DNA of 23,917 bases from Microscillaceae bacterium (GTDB taxonomy: Bacteria > Bacteroidota > Bacteroidia > Cytophagales > Microscillaceae): assembly GCA_003483885.1 (NCBI GenBank), contig DMXI01000666.1, positions 1 to 23,917 on the forward strand, in the 5' to 3' direction. The notes below the pieces were generated by a model. That model was not told the origin of the DNA. It did no database searches and worked only from the letters and a program-made list of their open reading frames with translations. The position numbers and the translations under genes are program-made. Numbering within the stretch: the stretch's first letter is position 1; every line of letters begins with the position of its first letter. Of the stretch, positions 7,946 to 15,799 are shown piece by piece.

Positions 7946-9298
7946 ATGAAAATATTTGCAATTACACTTACCTCTTTATTTGTGTGTGGCCTTTTAACTA
8001 GCCAGGCCTCGTTTGCACAAACTTCTAAAAAGGATCGTTGTGCCACGATGCCTATGTATGAAAAACACCTACAACTCAAGTGGCGCACCAAAAAGTTGGG
8101 TAGTTTCGAAGATTGGATGGCCAGGAAAATACGAGAGAGACAGTTTCAACGCACTACTGAAACTATTTATGAGATTCCGGTAGTGGTACATGTAGTGCAT
8201 TCGGGAGACGAATTGGGGCGAGGAAGTAATATTTCTTATGAACAGGTACTCTCTCAAATGATTGTGCTTAACCAAGATTTTCGCCGAACAAACCCCGATA
8301 CTACAGGCACTCCTTCCGTTTTTGCGAGCATAGCCGCTGATACCAAGATTTTGTTTAAACTGGCGGTGTTAGACACCACTGGCCAACTGCTGAAAGAACA
8401 AGGGGTACATCGTTATGTAGATGCCTCTCGTGAGACTTGGTCGATGAGTGAGATTGAAACCGTTTTGAAACCAGCTACCATTTGGGACCCTAATAAATAC
8501 TTAAATATTTGGGTAGTGCCTTTTTCTAACAGCAATACTCTAGGATACGCTCAGTTTCCAGAACAGTCTGGTTTGCAGGGAATTACGATTGATCCCAATA
8601 CTGACAAGCCAGAAACGGATGGGGTAGTGATTAACAATAAATTTTTCGGGTCTAACTTTACCAGTGTTGGCGCTGGATTTTCGTTGGCGGCTAACTTTGA
8701 CCGAGGGCGAACTGCCACCCATGAAGTAGGGCATTGGTTGGGGCTGCGTCATATTTGGGGCGATGGGGGCTGTGGTCAGGACGATTTCTGCGATGATACT
8801 CCTGCTGCTGGCCGCGATAATGACGGTTTAGGGGATTGTAGCTTTCCCGGACCCAATTCCTGTACAGGTGATCCGTTTGACGATATGTTTCAAAACTACA
8901 TGGATTATACCAATGATATTTGTATGAATTTGTTTACCAACGACCAGAAAGCCCGGATGCGTACCGTTTTAGAAAACTCTCCTCGTCGTAAAGAAGTCAT
9001 CGCCAATGCCAACGTGGTGCTATCTACGAATCAGTCCCAAGTATTGGCTAATACCACGCGATTATTCCCCAATCCAGGAGGCAGTAACTCCCAGTTACAA
9101 ATCAACAATGAACTACAGGGGAAGATCATTGTCACAATTACAGATTTGAGAGGAGTGATATTGCAGAAAAGTACTACCACAAAGTTGAATACTCAGCTAC
9201 AGCTTGATTTGCCCATTCAAAATTTACCCAAGGGAGTGTATGTGGTCAATGTTCAAATGAAACAAGGAAACATTAGCAAGCGCTTGATAAAAAAATAA
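7946..9298 (+). CDS. Secreted M43 (cytophagalysin/pappalysin-like) metalloprotease with T9SS sorting domain
   Basis: 450 residues. Signal peptide at 1-25 (ending ASFAQ), a ~45-residue basic propeptide-like stretch, then the M43 catalytic domain opening with YEIPVVVHVVHSG. Zinc site HEVGHWLGLRH gives His259, Glu260, His263 and His269; Met319 in QNYMDY is the Met-turn. Cys-containing loops (DGGCGQDDFCDDTP and FPGPNSCTGD) are typical of the family. The last ~75 residues (from LFPNPGG to GNISKRLIKK) form a type A T9SS C-terminal domain, so the enzyme should cross the outer membrane through T9SS and be attached or released. First of a tandem pair with the gene at 9367; likely co-transcribed. Confidence 0.92.
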   Translation: MKIFAITLTSLFVCGLLTSQASFAQTSKKDRCATMPMYEKHLQLKWRTKKLGSFEDWMARKIRERQFQRTTETIYEIPVVVHVVHSGDELGRGSNISYEQVLSQMIVLNQDFRRTNPDTTGTPSVFASIAADTKILFKLAVLDTTGQLLKEQGVHRYVDASRETWSMSEIETVLKPATIWDPNKYLNIWVVPFSNSNTLGYAQFPEQSGLQGITIDPNTDKPETDGVVINNKFFGSNFTSVGAGFSLAANFDRGRTATHEVGHWLGLRHIWGDGGCGQDDFCDDTPAAGRDNDGLGDCSFPGPNSCTGDPFDDMFQNYMDYTNDICMNLFTNDQKARMRTVLENSPRRKEVIANANVVLSTNQSQVLANTTRLFPNPGGSNSQLQINNELQGKIIVTITDLRGVILQKSTTTKLNTQLQLDLPIQNLPKGVYVVNVQMKQGNISKRLIKK

Positions 9299-9355
9299 AC
9301 CTTATTTGCTTACACAAAGACGAAATGGATTTCAAGCAAATAGAGCCTGTTTATT
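9294..9355 (+). other. Long interrupted stem-loop between the two M43 genes
   Basis: AATAAAC (9294-9300) pairs with GTTTATT (9349-9355), and TATTTGCTT (9303-9311) pairs with AAGCAAATA (9334-9342): 16 perfect pairs around a 22-nt loop. It covers the stop codon of the first protease and ends 11 bp before the start of the second. No T-tract, so it may act on translation, processing or partial attenuation rather than simple termination. Confidence 0.55.
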
Positions 9356-9366
9356 CAATAAAAACC

Positions 9367-10713
9367 ATGCATAAAATTCCCGTAATTGCTACCCTGCTTT
9401 TGGCTACCTGCCTGGGTTTTTGCCAATCAATACTTGCCCAAAATCATCAAGATCGTTGTATTACTTCCACGATGCATCAAGGAAGTAGGCAACACAACCT
9501 AAGCGCAAAAAATCTAGCGAGATTTGAGACTTGGATGGCTCAAAAACGCATTCAGCAAACGGCTCACCGTGTACAAGAAATCGTATACGAAATACCAGTG
9601 GTGGTGCACATTGTGCATTCGGGTGATGCGGTAGGCCAAGGGAATAACATTGCTCGCGAACAGGTAATTGCCCAAATGATTGTACTTAATCAGGACTTTA
9701 GGCGTACCAACCCAGATGCGGACAATACTCCAGAAATGTTTGCGGGGATTGCTGCGGATACCAAAATTCAATTTAAACTGGCCGAGCTGGACCCAGATGG
9801 TGTAAAATTAGAAGAAGCAGGGATTCATCGTTATGAGGACCGCTCAAAAGAACGCTGGAGCCATAGTGACATTCAGGATATTTTGAAACCAGCCACCATT
9901 TGGGATCCCAACAAATACCTGAATATATGGGTGGTCCCCTTGAGTAATAGTCGCGATGTGGGATACGCCCAATTTCCTGAACAATCGGGACTACCTGGAG
10001 TAGAACCTCTACCCACTGATAAACCAGAAACCGATGGGGTATACATCAATGTCCTTACGTTTGGTTCTAACTATACGAGTATTGGGAGCGGTTTTAGGTT
10101 AACATTCAATTATGACCGAGGACGAACGCTTACCCACGAAATAGGCCATTGGTTGGGGTTGAGGCATATTTGGGGAGACGGAGGTTGTGCGCAAGACGAC
10201 TTTTGTGACGATACCCCTTTGACGGGCCGCTCTCACTTGGGGCTAAGCAATTGTGCTTTTCCAGGGCCGAACACTTGTAGTAGCGATCCATTGCCTGATA
10301 TGTTTCAAAACTATATGGACTATACCAACGATGCCTGCATGAACTTGTTTACCCAAGACCAAAAAGCACGTATGCGCATTGTATTGCAAAACTCCCCGCG
10401 TCGTAAAGAAGTATTGGCCAACGCTCAGTTGGTTTTAAAAAACCGTCAAACCCAAGCCTTGGCCAATTCAATCAAGTTATTTCCTAACCCAACAGGAGAA
10501 AAAGTCCAAATACAAATGCAGAATGATTTGGAGGGAGAAGTAAAAATTACAATTCATAACCTAGTGGGAGTAGTACTACATACTCATTTGGGAACCAAGA
10601 CCAAGGCGGAGTTTCAGTATGTAATACCTATTCAAAACCTTCCAAATGGGGTTTACATTGTGCAAATCCATATGAAAAATGGCAAAGGCCGCAAACGTTT
10701 GGTTAAGCATTAG
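9367..10713 (+). CDS. Second secreted M43 metalloprotease with T9SS sorting domain (tandem paralogue)
   Basis: 448 residues from the ATG at 9367, which gives a clean signal peptide (MHKIPVIATLLLATCLGFCQ, cleavage after ILAQ); the frame is open further upstream from 9325 but that start lies in the intercistronic hairpin loop. The architecture copies its neighbour: basic pro-region, YEIPVVVHIVHSG, zinc motif HEIGHWLGLRH (His257, Glu258, His261, His267), Met-turn Met317, then a type A T9SS C-terminal domain from LFPNPTG to GKGRKRLVKH. The two proteins align end to end, with the catalytic core almost identical and the pro-region and surface loops diverged, as expected of a tandem duplication followed by specialisation. 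Inferred role: extracellular proteolysis. Confidence 0.92.
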   Translation: MHKIPVIATLLLATCLGFCQSILAQNHQDRCITSTMHQGSRQHNLSAKNLARFETWMAQKRIQQTAHRVQEIVYEIPVVVHIVHSGDAVGQGNNIAREQVIAQMIVLNQDFRRTNPDADNTPEMFAGIAADTKIQFKLAELDPDGVKLEEAGIHRYEDRSKERWSHSDIQDILKPATIWDPNKYLNIWVVPLSNSRDVGYAQFPEQSGLPGVEPLPTDKPETDGVYINVLTFGSNYTSIGSGFRLTFNYDRGRTLTHEIGHWLGLRHIWGDGGCAQDDFCDDTPLTGRSHLGLSNCAFPGPNTCSSDPLPDMFQNYMDYTNDACMNLFTQDQKARMRIVLQNSPRRKEVLANAQLVLKNRQTQALANSIKLFPNPTGEKVQIQMQNDLEGEVKITIHNLVGVVLHTHLGTKTKAEFQYVIPIQNLPNGVYIVQIHMKNGKGRKRLVKH

Positions 10714-10781
10714 GCTGCGACTCGAGAAAATTAATATTCAGAATAGCCAGAACGTACTGCTCAAGCGAAAAAGTGACCTAT

Positions 10782-11501
10782 TTAATGTACAATTGGGTCA
10801 CCAGCCAAAATAGTTAATAAATTTTTCTTGTTTCTACGACTGATAGGTATTTTATAGGACCCCATTTGAATTAGATTATTTGCTAAGTCTACTTTTTCTA
10901 TCTTTTGAATATTTACTATAAATGACCGATGTACTTTGATAAAATTCCGAGAAGCCAGCTTTTCGTGAATGGTTTTAAATGTAATTTTTGCATCTAGTTG
11001 TCTGTCCTCAAATCCAAGTTTTACCTGTTTTTGATTTACTTGTATGTAGTAGATGGATGAAATCAGGAATTTTTGTATCTGATACCCTATTCTTGCATAC
11101 AAGGTTGTATCGTCTATCCATTTGAAGTTTTTACGCTGATTTTGGGTTTGTTGGTAGGTAGCTAATTGAATAGTTCTTTGTAAAGTTTGGCGATCCACGG
11201 GCTTGTTTAAATAAGCAAATGGTTGGGTCTTTTTGGCTCGCTCAAAGATTTCATCTTCTTGCATAGAACTAATAAAAATCACTGGGATTTTATTTTTTAT
11301 TTTTTCCGCAATCTCTATTCCATCTATCCCTCCTTCAGTATAAGTATCCATCAATATAAGGTCTGGATGAATAGCTTTTACCAAACGAAGAGCCTCAGTA
11401 GAACTATCGGTAATAGCAGCCACTTGAAAATTCATTTCTTCTGCCATTGCCCCCAATGTACTGGCTTGGGTTGCATTATCTTCTACAATTAATAACTTCA
11501 T
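10782..11501 (-). CDS. Response regulator, receiver plus LytTR DNA-binding domain
   Basis: 239 residues. Residues 1-120 form a CheY-like receiver: acidic Glu7/Asp8, phospho-acceptor Asp52 (LILMDTY), Ser78 and Lys100 (LNKPVD). Residues ~135-235 form a LytTR domain (DARITFKT-like DAKITFKT, then FIKVHRSFIVNIQKIEKV, and IPISRRNKKNLL at the end), which binds DNA as direct repeats about two helical turns apart. No histidine kinase is adjacent, so it is an orphan here; many Bacteroidota LytTR regulators pair with a distant LytS-like kinase. It converges on the M43 pair. Whether it controls the direct repeats at 23278-23307 is speculation. Confidence 0.88.
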   Translation of the reverse strand: MKLLIVEDNATQASTLGAMAEEMNFQVAAITDSSTEALRLVKAIHPDLILMDTYTEGGIDGIEIAEKIKNKIPVIFISSMQEDEIFERAKKTQPFAYLNKPVDRQTLQRTIQLATYQQTQNQRKNFKWIDDTTLYARIGYQIQKFLISSIYYIQVNQKQVKLGFEDRQLDAKITFKTIHEKLASRNFIKVHRSFIVNIQKIEKVDLANNLIQMGSYKIPISRRNKKNLLTILAGDPIVH

Positions 11502-11989
11502 GGGTTGAGGTAAGTAAAAAAATGTTATTTAAATAGTATAGATTTATTATGGTGGTGAAGCTAAGAGAGGAGAAGTTCATTTACCAGAATAAATGATAGA
11601 TGTATTGGTATACTGGGTGAATGATATCAAAAACAGTGTAAATGTATTTAGGTGTGAATAATAGCCTTGTTTTTTCAGGGAAACCTGAGGTAGGTTATGT
11701 GTATCAATATCGCCAAGTTGCCTATTGTTTGTATGTAAGGTTTTGCCAAAAAAAAGATTTGATAGGCCATTTATGAAAGTAAAAAAAAATGAGATAATAG
11801 ATAGAAAGGGGCATAATTCAGAGGGTTTTTATTTTTGATAGTAGGCAAGCCAAATGATAAATTATTAGTGCGCAAAAGTGGTAAGTGCCTAATATTTAAC
11901 GACTTACATTGAGAATAAACCTGAGTGTTGTCCAAAAGGTGAGTTGTTTATAGCATAAAATAGAAACCGTTTGACTGATAAGTTATTTT
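11502..11989. other. Non-coding region upstream of the response regulator
   Basis: No open frame with coding character on either strand. The only structure I can point to is a small hairpin at 11675-11688 (TCAGG, loop GAAA, CCTGA), a 5-bp stem closed by a GNRA-type tetraloop. No TAnnTTTG element is seen for the regulator gene. Confidence 0.4.
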
Positions 11990-12020
11990 AAGCCAGGATA
12001 CTACGGTAGTATCCCGGCTT
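11990..12020 (-). terminator. Strong hairpin after the ScyD/E-like gene
   Basis: AAGCC plus GGATACTAC (left) pairs with GTAGTATCC plus GGCTT (right): 14 pairs with one A-C mismatch and a very short loop, starting 28 bp after the stop at 12048. The T-tract on the minus strand is weak (TTAAAATAA), so it may be a processing or stability structure. Confidence 0.6.
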
Positions 12021-12047
12021 GGGTATTAAAAAATGGCCAAAATTTTA

Positions 12048-13091
12048 TTATTGGAGGTCAATGCGGGTGATAGTACCATCGCGTAAACTGGTTACCATCG
12101 CTTGATTAGATCCAAAGGGAGTTGCCCCAGAGGGGAAATTCAATCCAGAAGCGAATGTCTGTGGCCCTTGCGTGGTTTCACCTACAAGGGCACCAGTGTT
12201 GGGCAAAGGACCAAACTGCCCTAGTTCACCAAACTGTACTCCAAGTAGTTTTCCATTAGGCCTTCTTGCCAAATCAACCAAACCAGTATACCCACTTTGC
12301 GTATTTACAATTTTGCCCCTGTAATCAAGCTGGATCACCTGACCACCCAAAAAAGTGCTCACATACCAATACCGACCATCGTAAACAATTCCCGTGGGTA
12401 CTGGCTCTAAGTCATCCCCACCGGATGGATTTGGAACCGAAGGAAGTTTGGCAAACACACTTAACTCACCATGTAGACTACGCTTGATGATTGCATTGGC
12501 TCCGCTATCCACGATGTAAGCATTAAATCGAAAATCAAAAGTCAGATTGTAGATGTTACTCTCACTGGCATCGTTTACCAAGCCAGACTTCAAGACAAAG
12601 GCCCGGATATCATCAGAGAATATTTCGGAGGCTTTCACTGGGCCATTTTCGGGATTGAAACCTATCAAATCATAACGATAAATCAAACCCGATACACCAT
12701 TTGCAATCCAAAGATGAACGCCAAAAGGGCTTCCCATATGAGTAGCTCCCTCGATGTTTCCATCTGGCCTAACACGGGAAGGAAAATCAGTAATCACTGG
12801 AAATTTGGTGCCATCTTGCCGAATGAAGATAACCCTACCATCATTGTTACCAGTACCCGTTTCGACTACAAAAAAACCATCAACATTTCCCCGCTGATAT
12901 CGGAAAATGCCAGTAGGACTATTGAGTCCTGAGGCAAAAATACTATTGGTAGGGTGTTGAATGGTTGAGGGTAAAGCTGTACCTTTTGTTTGCACAACTG
13001 CTGGATTGACTTCATCAAGGTTTTGGTTGAACTGACAACTGGTAATAAAGAATAGCATAATTGCTACACAAGATAAAGTGGTAAAACGCAT
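12048..13091 (-). CDS. ScyD/ScyE-like beta-propeller lipoprotein
   Basis: 347 residues. Lipoprotein signal MRFTTLSCVAIMLFFITSC with lipidated Cys19 followed by Gln, so probably outer-membrane anchored. The body has repeated propeller-type units: FASGLNSPTGIF, VVETGTGNNDGRV, NLTFDFRFNAYIVDSGAN, LPNPSGGDDLEPVPTGIVYD, and near the end FASGLNFPSGATPFG, which repeats the opening unit and would close the ring. These motifs match the ScyD/ScyE family, named from the cyanobacterial scytonemin cluster but widespread as proteins of unknown role. No scytonemin genes are nearby, so that pathway should not be inferred. Single gene with its own 3' hairpin. Confidence 0.75.
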   Translation of the reverse strand: MRFTTLSCVAIMLFFITSCQFNQNLDEVNPAVVQTKGTALPSTIQHPTNSIFASGLNSPTGIFRYQRGNVDGFFVVETGTGNNDGRVIFIRQDGTKFPVITDFPSRVRPDGNIEGATHMGSPFGVHLWIANGVSGLIYRYDLIGFNPENGPVKASEIFSDDIRAFVLKSGLVNDASESNIYNLTFDFRFNAYIVDSGANAIIKRSLHGELSVFAKLPSVPNPSGGDDLEPVPTGIVYDGRYWYVSTFLGGQVIQLDYRGKIVNTQSGYTGLVDLARRPNGKLLGVQFGELGQFGPLPNTGALVGETTQGPQTFASGLNFPSGATPFGSNQAMVTSLRDGTITRIDLQ

Positions 13092-13672
13092 AATATTCGT
13101 GGTTTTATTTAAAAGTGTGAGTGAAATACAATGGAGCTTCCTTGAAAAATTATCAAGAGAAGTTTTAAGAGAGGAATCCAGAAAAGATGAAGTATTCGCA
13201 AAATATTACGAAAGCTGTTTGGGTTATTTTCCATTTGCTTCCTCAAATAATGGCGAATTTATTTTTTCAAGTAGTACTGTCAAAAAAACAGGAATGAGCG
13301 GTTGTTTTTTAGAAACTTAGGCTAAAGTTAAGCTTTTGCTTGGCTCTGGTAAGTGAGGAAGAGTTGATGTTAATAAAAATGGAAATAGCTCGAGATCTAA
13401 AAATAGCTACAGTAATTGACCTGAATGTTTGGTAGTACTATGAGCTTTGAACAAGACCATTGGCTTTAGGAACTGGATTTTCTCAAATAACCAATCGGAT
13501 GTTAACTTTTGAAATGTCCAAATGGAAAAGGCCATAGATAATAAAAACAGTGCGTTGATCACTAGATATGATGTGATTTCAATTGTCTTAAACACATCAA
13601 ATACAGGCTATCTTTAGTTATTAAAGCGAAAAATTTCAAGAGGACACTTCACATTTGGGATACAGAGAATAA
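13092..13672. other. Gene-poor region between the propeller gene and the DUF2589 array
   Basis: Short open frames exist on both strands (about 60-80 codons) but none shows a recognisable motif or start context. The upstream part must contain the promoter of the propeller gene; no clear TAnnTTTG box is visible. Confidence 0.4.
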
Positions 13673-13829
13673 AGAAAGTATAAAGGAAACCTACAATTGC
13701 CTCTTGTAACAAATCAAACAATTGAGGATTCTAGCCTTAGAATATGAAGTAAAGAAAGATATGCTGAGTGTTTTAGTTGACGAGGGAATAGCCAAATTAG
13801 GAGAACGGGTAAAGGCTTCGCTCTCCTAA
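13673..13829 (+). pseudogene. Frameshifted ribbon-helix-helix-like remnant
   Basis: Two frames join into one ribbon-helix-helix-like peptide. The first part, open from 13673, reads RKYKGNLQLPLVTN; the second, from about 13710 to the TAA at 13829, reads QIKQLRILALEYEVKK then DMLSVLVDEGIAKLGERV. Together they resemble the strand, Pro, helix A and helix B layout of RHH antitoxin/ParG-type DNA-binding proteins (compare the common pattern of a LYLP strand then KQLK.LA.E). A shift near 13709-13714 and the lack of a start codon mark it as a relic. The match is by eye only. Confidence 0.35.
13798..13828. repeat. Inverted repeat at the 3' end of the remnant
   Basis: TAGGAGA (13798-13804) and TCTCCTA (13822-13828) are perfect 7-bp arms with a 17-nt loop, about 80 bp beyond the end of the last array gene. 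It may be a secondary terminator for the minus-strand operon. Confidence 0.35.
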
Positions 13830-13865
13830 AATATCAGTGCACATAGTTCAATGAAAAACCTCTCT

Positions 13866-13885
13866 AAGCTACATCCAGCTAGCTT
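13866..13885 (-). terminator. Candidate terminator of the DUF2589 array
   Basis: AAGCTA (13866-13871) and TAGCTT (13880-13885) form a 6-bp stem, 24 bp after the stop of the last array gene; on the minus strand a T5 run follows seven bases later. Short stem, so modest confidence. Confidence 0.4.
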
Positions 13886-13909
13886 CCAAAACTATGATGG
13901 ATCATTGGT

Positions 13910-14353
13910 TTATTTTCCAGGTTGAACTGTTTCTTGTATCTTTTCGGCTTTTTCTAAAGCATCATTCAGTTTTCTTAATTCGTCAAGCGAGCCTTGTGAC
14001 TGTTCCTGATCTATGTGTAGCACTAGTTTACAGCCTGGACATTCAATAGGTTCTGCCGACAAAAGCGAATGAATCGTGATAGGGATTTTGGTTCCACATT
14101 CCGGGCAGTTAAGCCCTTGTTGCGGTTGATTACTCATTTGTTGTTCCATTTGCTTTTGGGCCGCTCTCCAGGCTTTTTCGGCTTCCATTTGTTTGGCGAG
14201 CAACTCTTGCTGTTGCTTTTGTTCTTCAGCAGTAAAATCTAGAGGAGGAGCCTGGGGAGATGCTTGCTGAGTAGGCTCCTGTGTTTCATCCTCTGACAAT
14301 ACTTTTACCAAATATTTTTTGAGTTTTTTCCACTGTTTTTTTATTGGTTTCAT
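13910..14353 (-). CDS. Q-rich coiled-coil protein with a four-cysteine zinc ribbon
   Basis: 147 residues. The N terminus is strongly basic (MKPIKKQWKKLKKYLVKVL), followed by a Pro/Gln-rich linker and a charged, Gln-rich helix of ~40 residues (AEEQKQQQELLAKQMEAEK), probably coiled coil. Cys83, Cys86, Cys105 and Cys108 (CPECG and CPGCK) form a treble-clef or ribbon-type zinc site around IPITIHSLLSAEPIE, and a final helix (SLDELRKLNDALEKAEKI) closes the protein. It is the last gene of the array, 43 bp after the preceding stop. Function unknown; an adaptor or nucleic-acid/protein-binding role is conceivable. The basic amphipathic N terminus could bind membrane or nucleic acid. Confidence 0.65.
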   Translation of the reverse strand: MKPIKKQWKKLKKYLVKVLSEDETQEPTQQASPQAPPLDFTAEEQKQQQELLAKQMEAEKAWRAAQKQMEQQMSNQPQQGLNCPECGTKIPITIHSLLSAEPIECPGCKLVLHIDQEQSQGSLDELRKLNDALEKAEKIQETVQPGK

Positions 14354-14396
14354 ATATCTCTAATTTTTTATGTTGGATAATGGTCTTGTTTAGATA

Positions 14397-15794
14397 TTAA
14401 GAAAAATACAATTCGTAAAGAGCATCGGCCATGGCAGCTCTTTGGGTTTCGGATAATGGTTTGGTGATGATCAACGCATCCAGATAACCATGAAGTGTAT
14501 GGTAATAGTTGGCACCATCCCGATAAGCTCCAGTCACCAGTTTACGCTTACTGCCCAATCCTTTCTGAAAATCGCCCAGAAAATCACGGCCATTCCCTAG
14601 TGACTCATACAAAGTCGGGAGGTGAGCCTGTACTAAAGTGTTGGGAGGGTTCACTGCATCCGTTTTATCATATAAATCGACTTGGTCTTTTCGAACAGTT
14701 TGCACTATGACTCGTTTTCCAGGAGGAACATCATTTGCGTGAGGAACTCTATTGGATAGGTAGGTAATGTAAGAATACAGGTTGGTGTAGATTTGGGTAA
14801 CCGATACCAGCCAAGGGAAATAGTATAGATAGCTATTGGGAAATCTTGTAGGAGTTAAAAATTCTCCTACACTATATACATCGAAGCCTTCAGCCTCGCC
14901 AAAAAAACTAGCAGTTTCCATATGGGCTTCTTCATTGTAAAAAATGCCTTGTGAGGTTACCTCAGGTAAATCTCCCGTAACTTTTAAATCTGAATCGTCG
15001 CTTTTGGGTACTTGGTCATATATTTTGCGCACAAAAACCTTTGCCCCAAAAGAACTTGCCTGACTTAGGGTTCGAACATTGGTTGTGGCACTATCCACCT
15101 CTCTTTGTACTTCCATAATATCTCCAGTGTATCTAGGGTTAATACGCCTAGAGCCATAGGCACTTACCAGCATTTCGGGAGCCAGAGAATTGAGTAAAGT
15201 AGTCATTTTAGGCACTAAAGGAGTTTGTTGGGTGGCTTCTTCCATTGTTTTATATAACAGTGCCAATCCACTGGCGGCAGGAGCTTGTTCTATTTCCACC
15301 CCAATTTTCATCTGTAGATTAGTTTGGGTGCTACTACTCGTGGAACTTTTCAAGTTTCCCAATGTACTGTTAAATTCTAATCGGCGAGGAGCCAACCAAC
15401 CACTGTTAGTGGTTTTAGAACTTAAGGTAGTGGTAGTTTCGGTAGATTGAAGATCCGCTATTTTAATCTGATAATCCATTTTGGCATGGTCTATCTGAAT
15501 ACTGGGTACAGTAATAAGCGATAGTAATGGTATTTCTATTTTGAAATTTTGTGTTACACCACCTTCTCCAATTTTTTCATAAGAAAAAGTCACCATTCGC
15601 AAGTTACCAAAATGGCCGCTGCCATCGCCTTTAGTATGAAATCCTACCTGTTCTATAAATTCGGCAGTGGCTTGAGCTGCTTGAGTTTGCCCTTGCACAA
15701 TGGCCAGGAGAGGAGCTCCTATCAAGTTTCCTAAGGGTACCGAAGTAAGTTTACTTACCTTGGAATCGTCGTTTGTTGTATTTTCAGTGGGCAT
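14397..15794 (-). CDS. DUF2589 protein with long C-terminal extension (array copy 6)
   Basis: 465 residues. Residues ~15-195 are a DUF2589 domain: the conserved helix SVPLGNLIGAPLLAIVQGQ ending in TAEFIEQVGF, the FGNLRMVTFSYEK strand, the IPLLSLITVPSIQIDHA block, and a basic turn (GWLAPRRLEF) before LQMKIGVEI. The remaining ~265 residues are an extra region shared only with the neighbour at 15800: QTVRK at 365-369 and a terminal segment LDALIITKPL then TQRAAMADALYELY. No catalytic motif, signal peptide or membrane helix. It begins 5 bp after the preceding stop, so translation is probably coupled. DUF2589 has no known function; cytoplasmic location is inferred. Confidence 0.85.
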   Translation of the reverse strand: MPTENTTNDDSKVSKLTSVPLGNLIGAPLLAIVQGQTQAAQATAEFIEQVGFHTKGDGSGHFGNLRMVTFSYEKIGEGGVTQNFKIEIPLLSLITVPSIQIDHAKMDYQIKIADLQSTETTTTLSSKTTNSGWLAPRRLEFNSTLGNLKSSTSSSTQTNLQMKIGVEIEQAPAASGLALLYKTMEEATQQTPLVPKMTTLLNSLAPEMLVSAYGSRRINPRYTGDIMEVQREVDSATTNVRTLSQASSFGAKVFVRKIYDQVPKSDDSDLKVTGDLPEVTSQGIFYNEEAHMETASFFGEAEGFDVYSVGEFLTPTRFPNSYLYYFPWLVSVTQIYTNLYSYITYLSNRVPHANDVPPGKRVIVQTVRKDQVDLYDKTDAVNPPNTLVQAHLPTLYESLGNGRDFLGDFQKGLGSKRKLVTGAYRDGANYYHTLHGYLDALIITKPLSETQRAAMADALYELYFS

Positions 15795-15799
15795 AGGAC

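Noticed and set aside
13078..13320. 80-codon plus-strand frame starting inside the ScyD/E-like gene
   Set aside because: Starts antisense to a lipoprotein signal and has no recognisable pattern; kept as non-coding.
13407..13595. 62-codon minus-strand frame with one hydrophobic stretch
   Set aside because: A single hydrophobic segment in AT-rich DNA is not enough; no homology or start context recognised.
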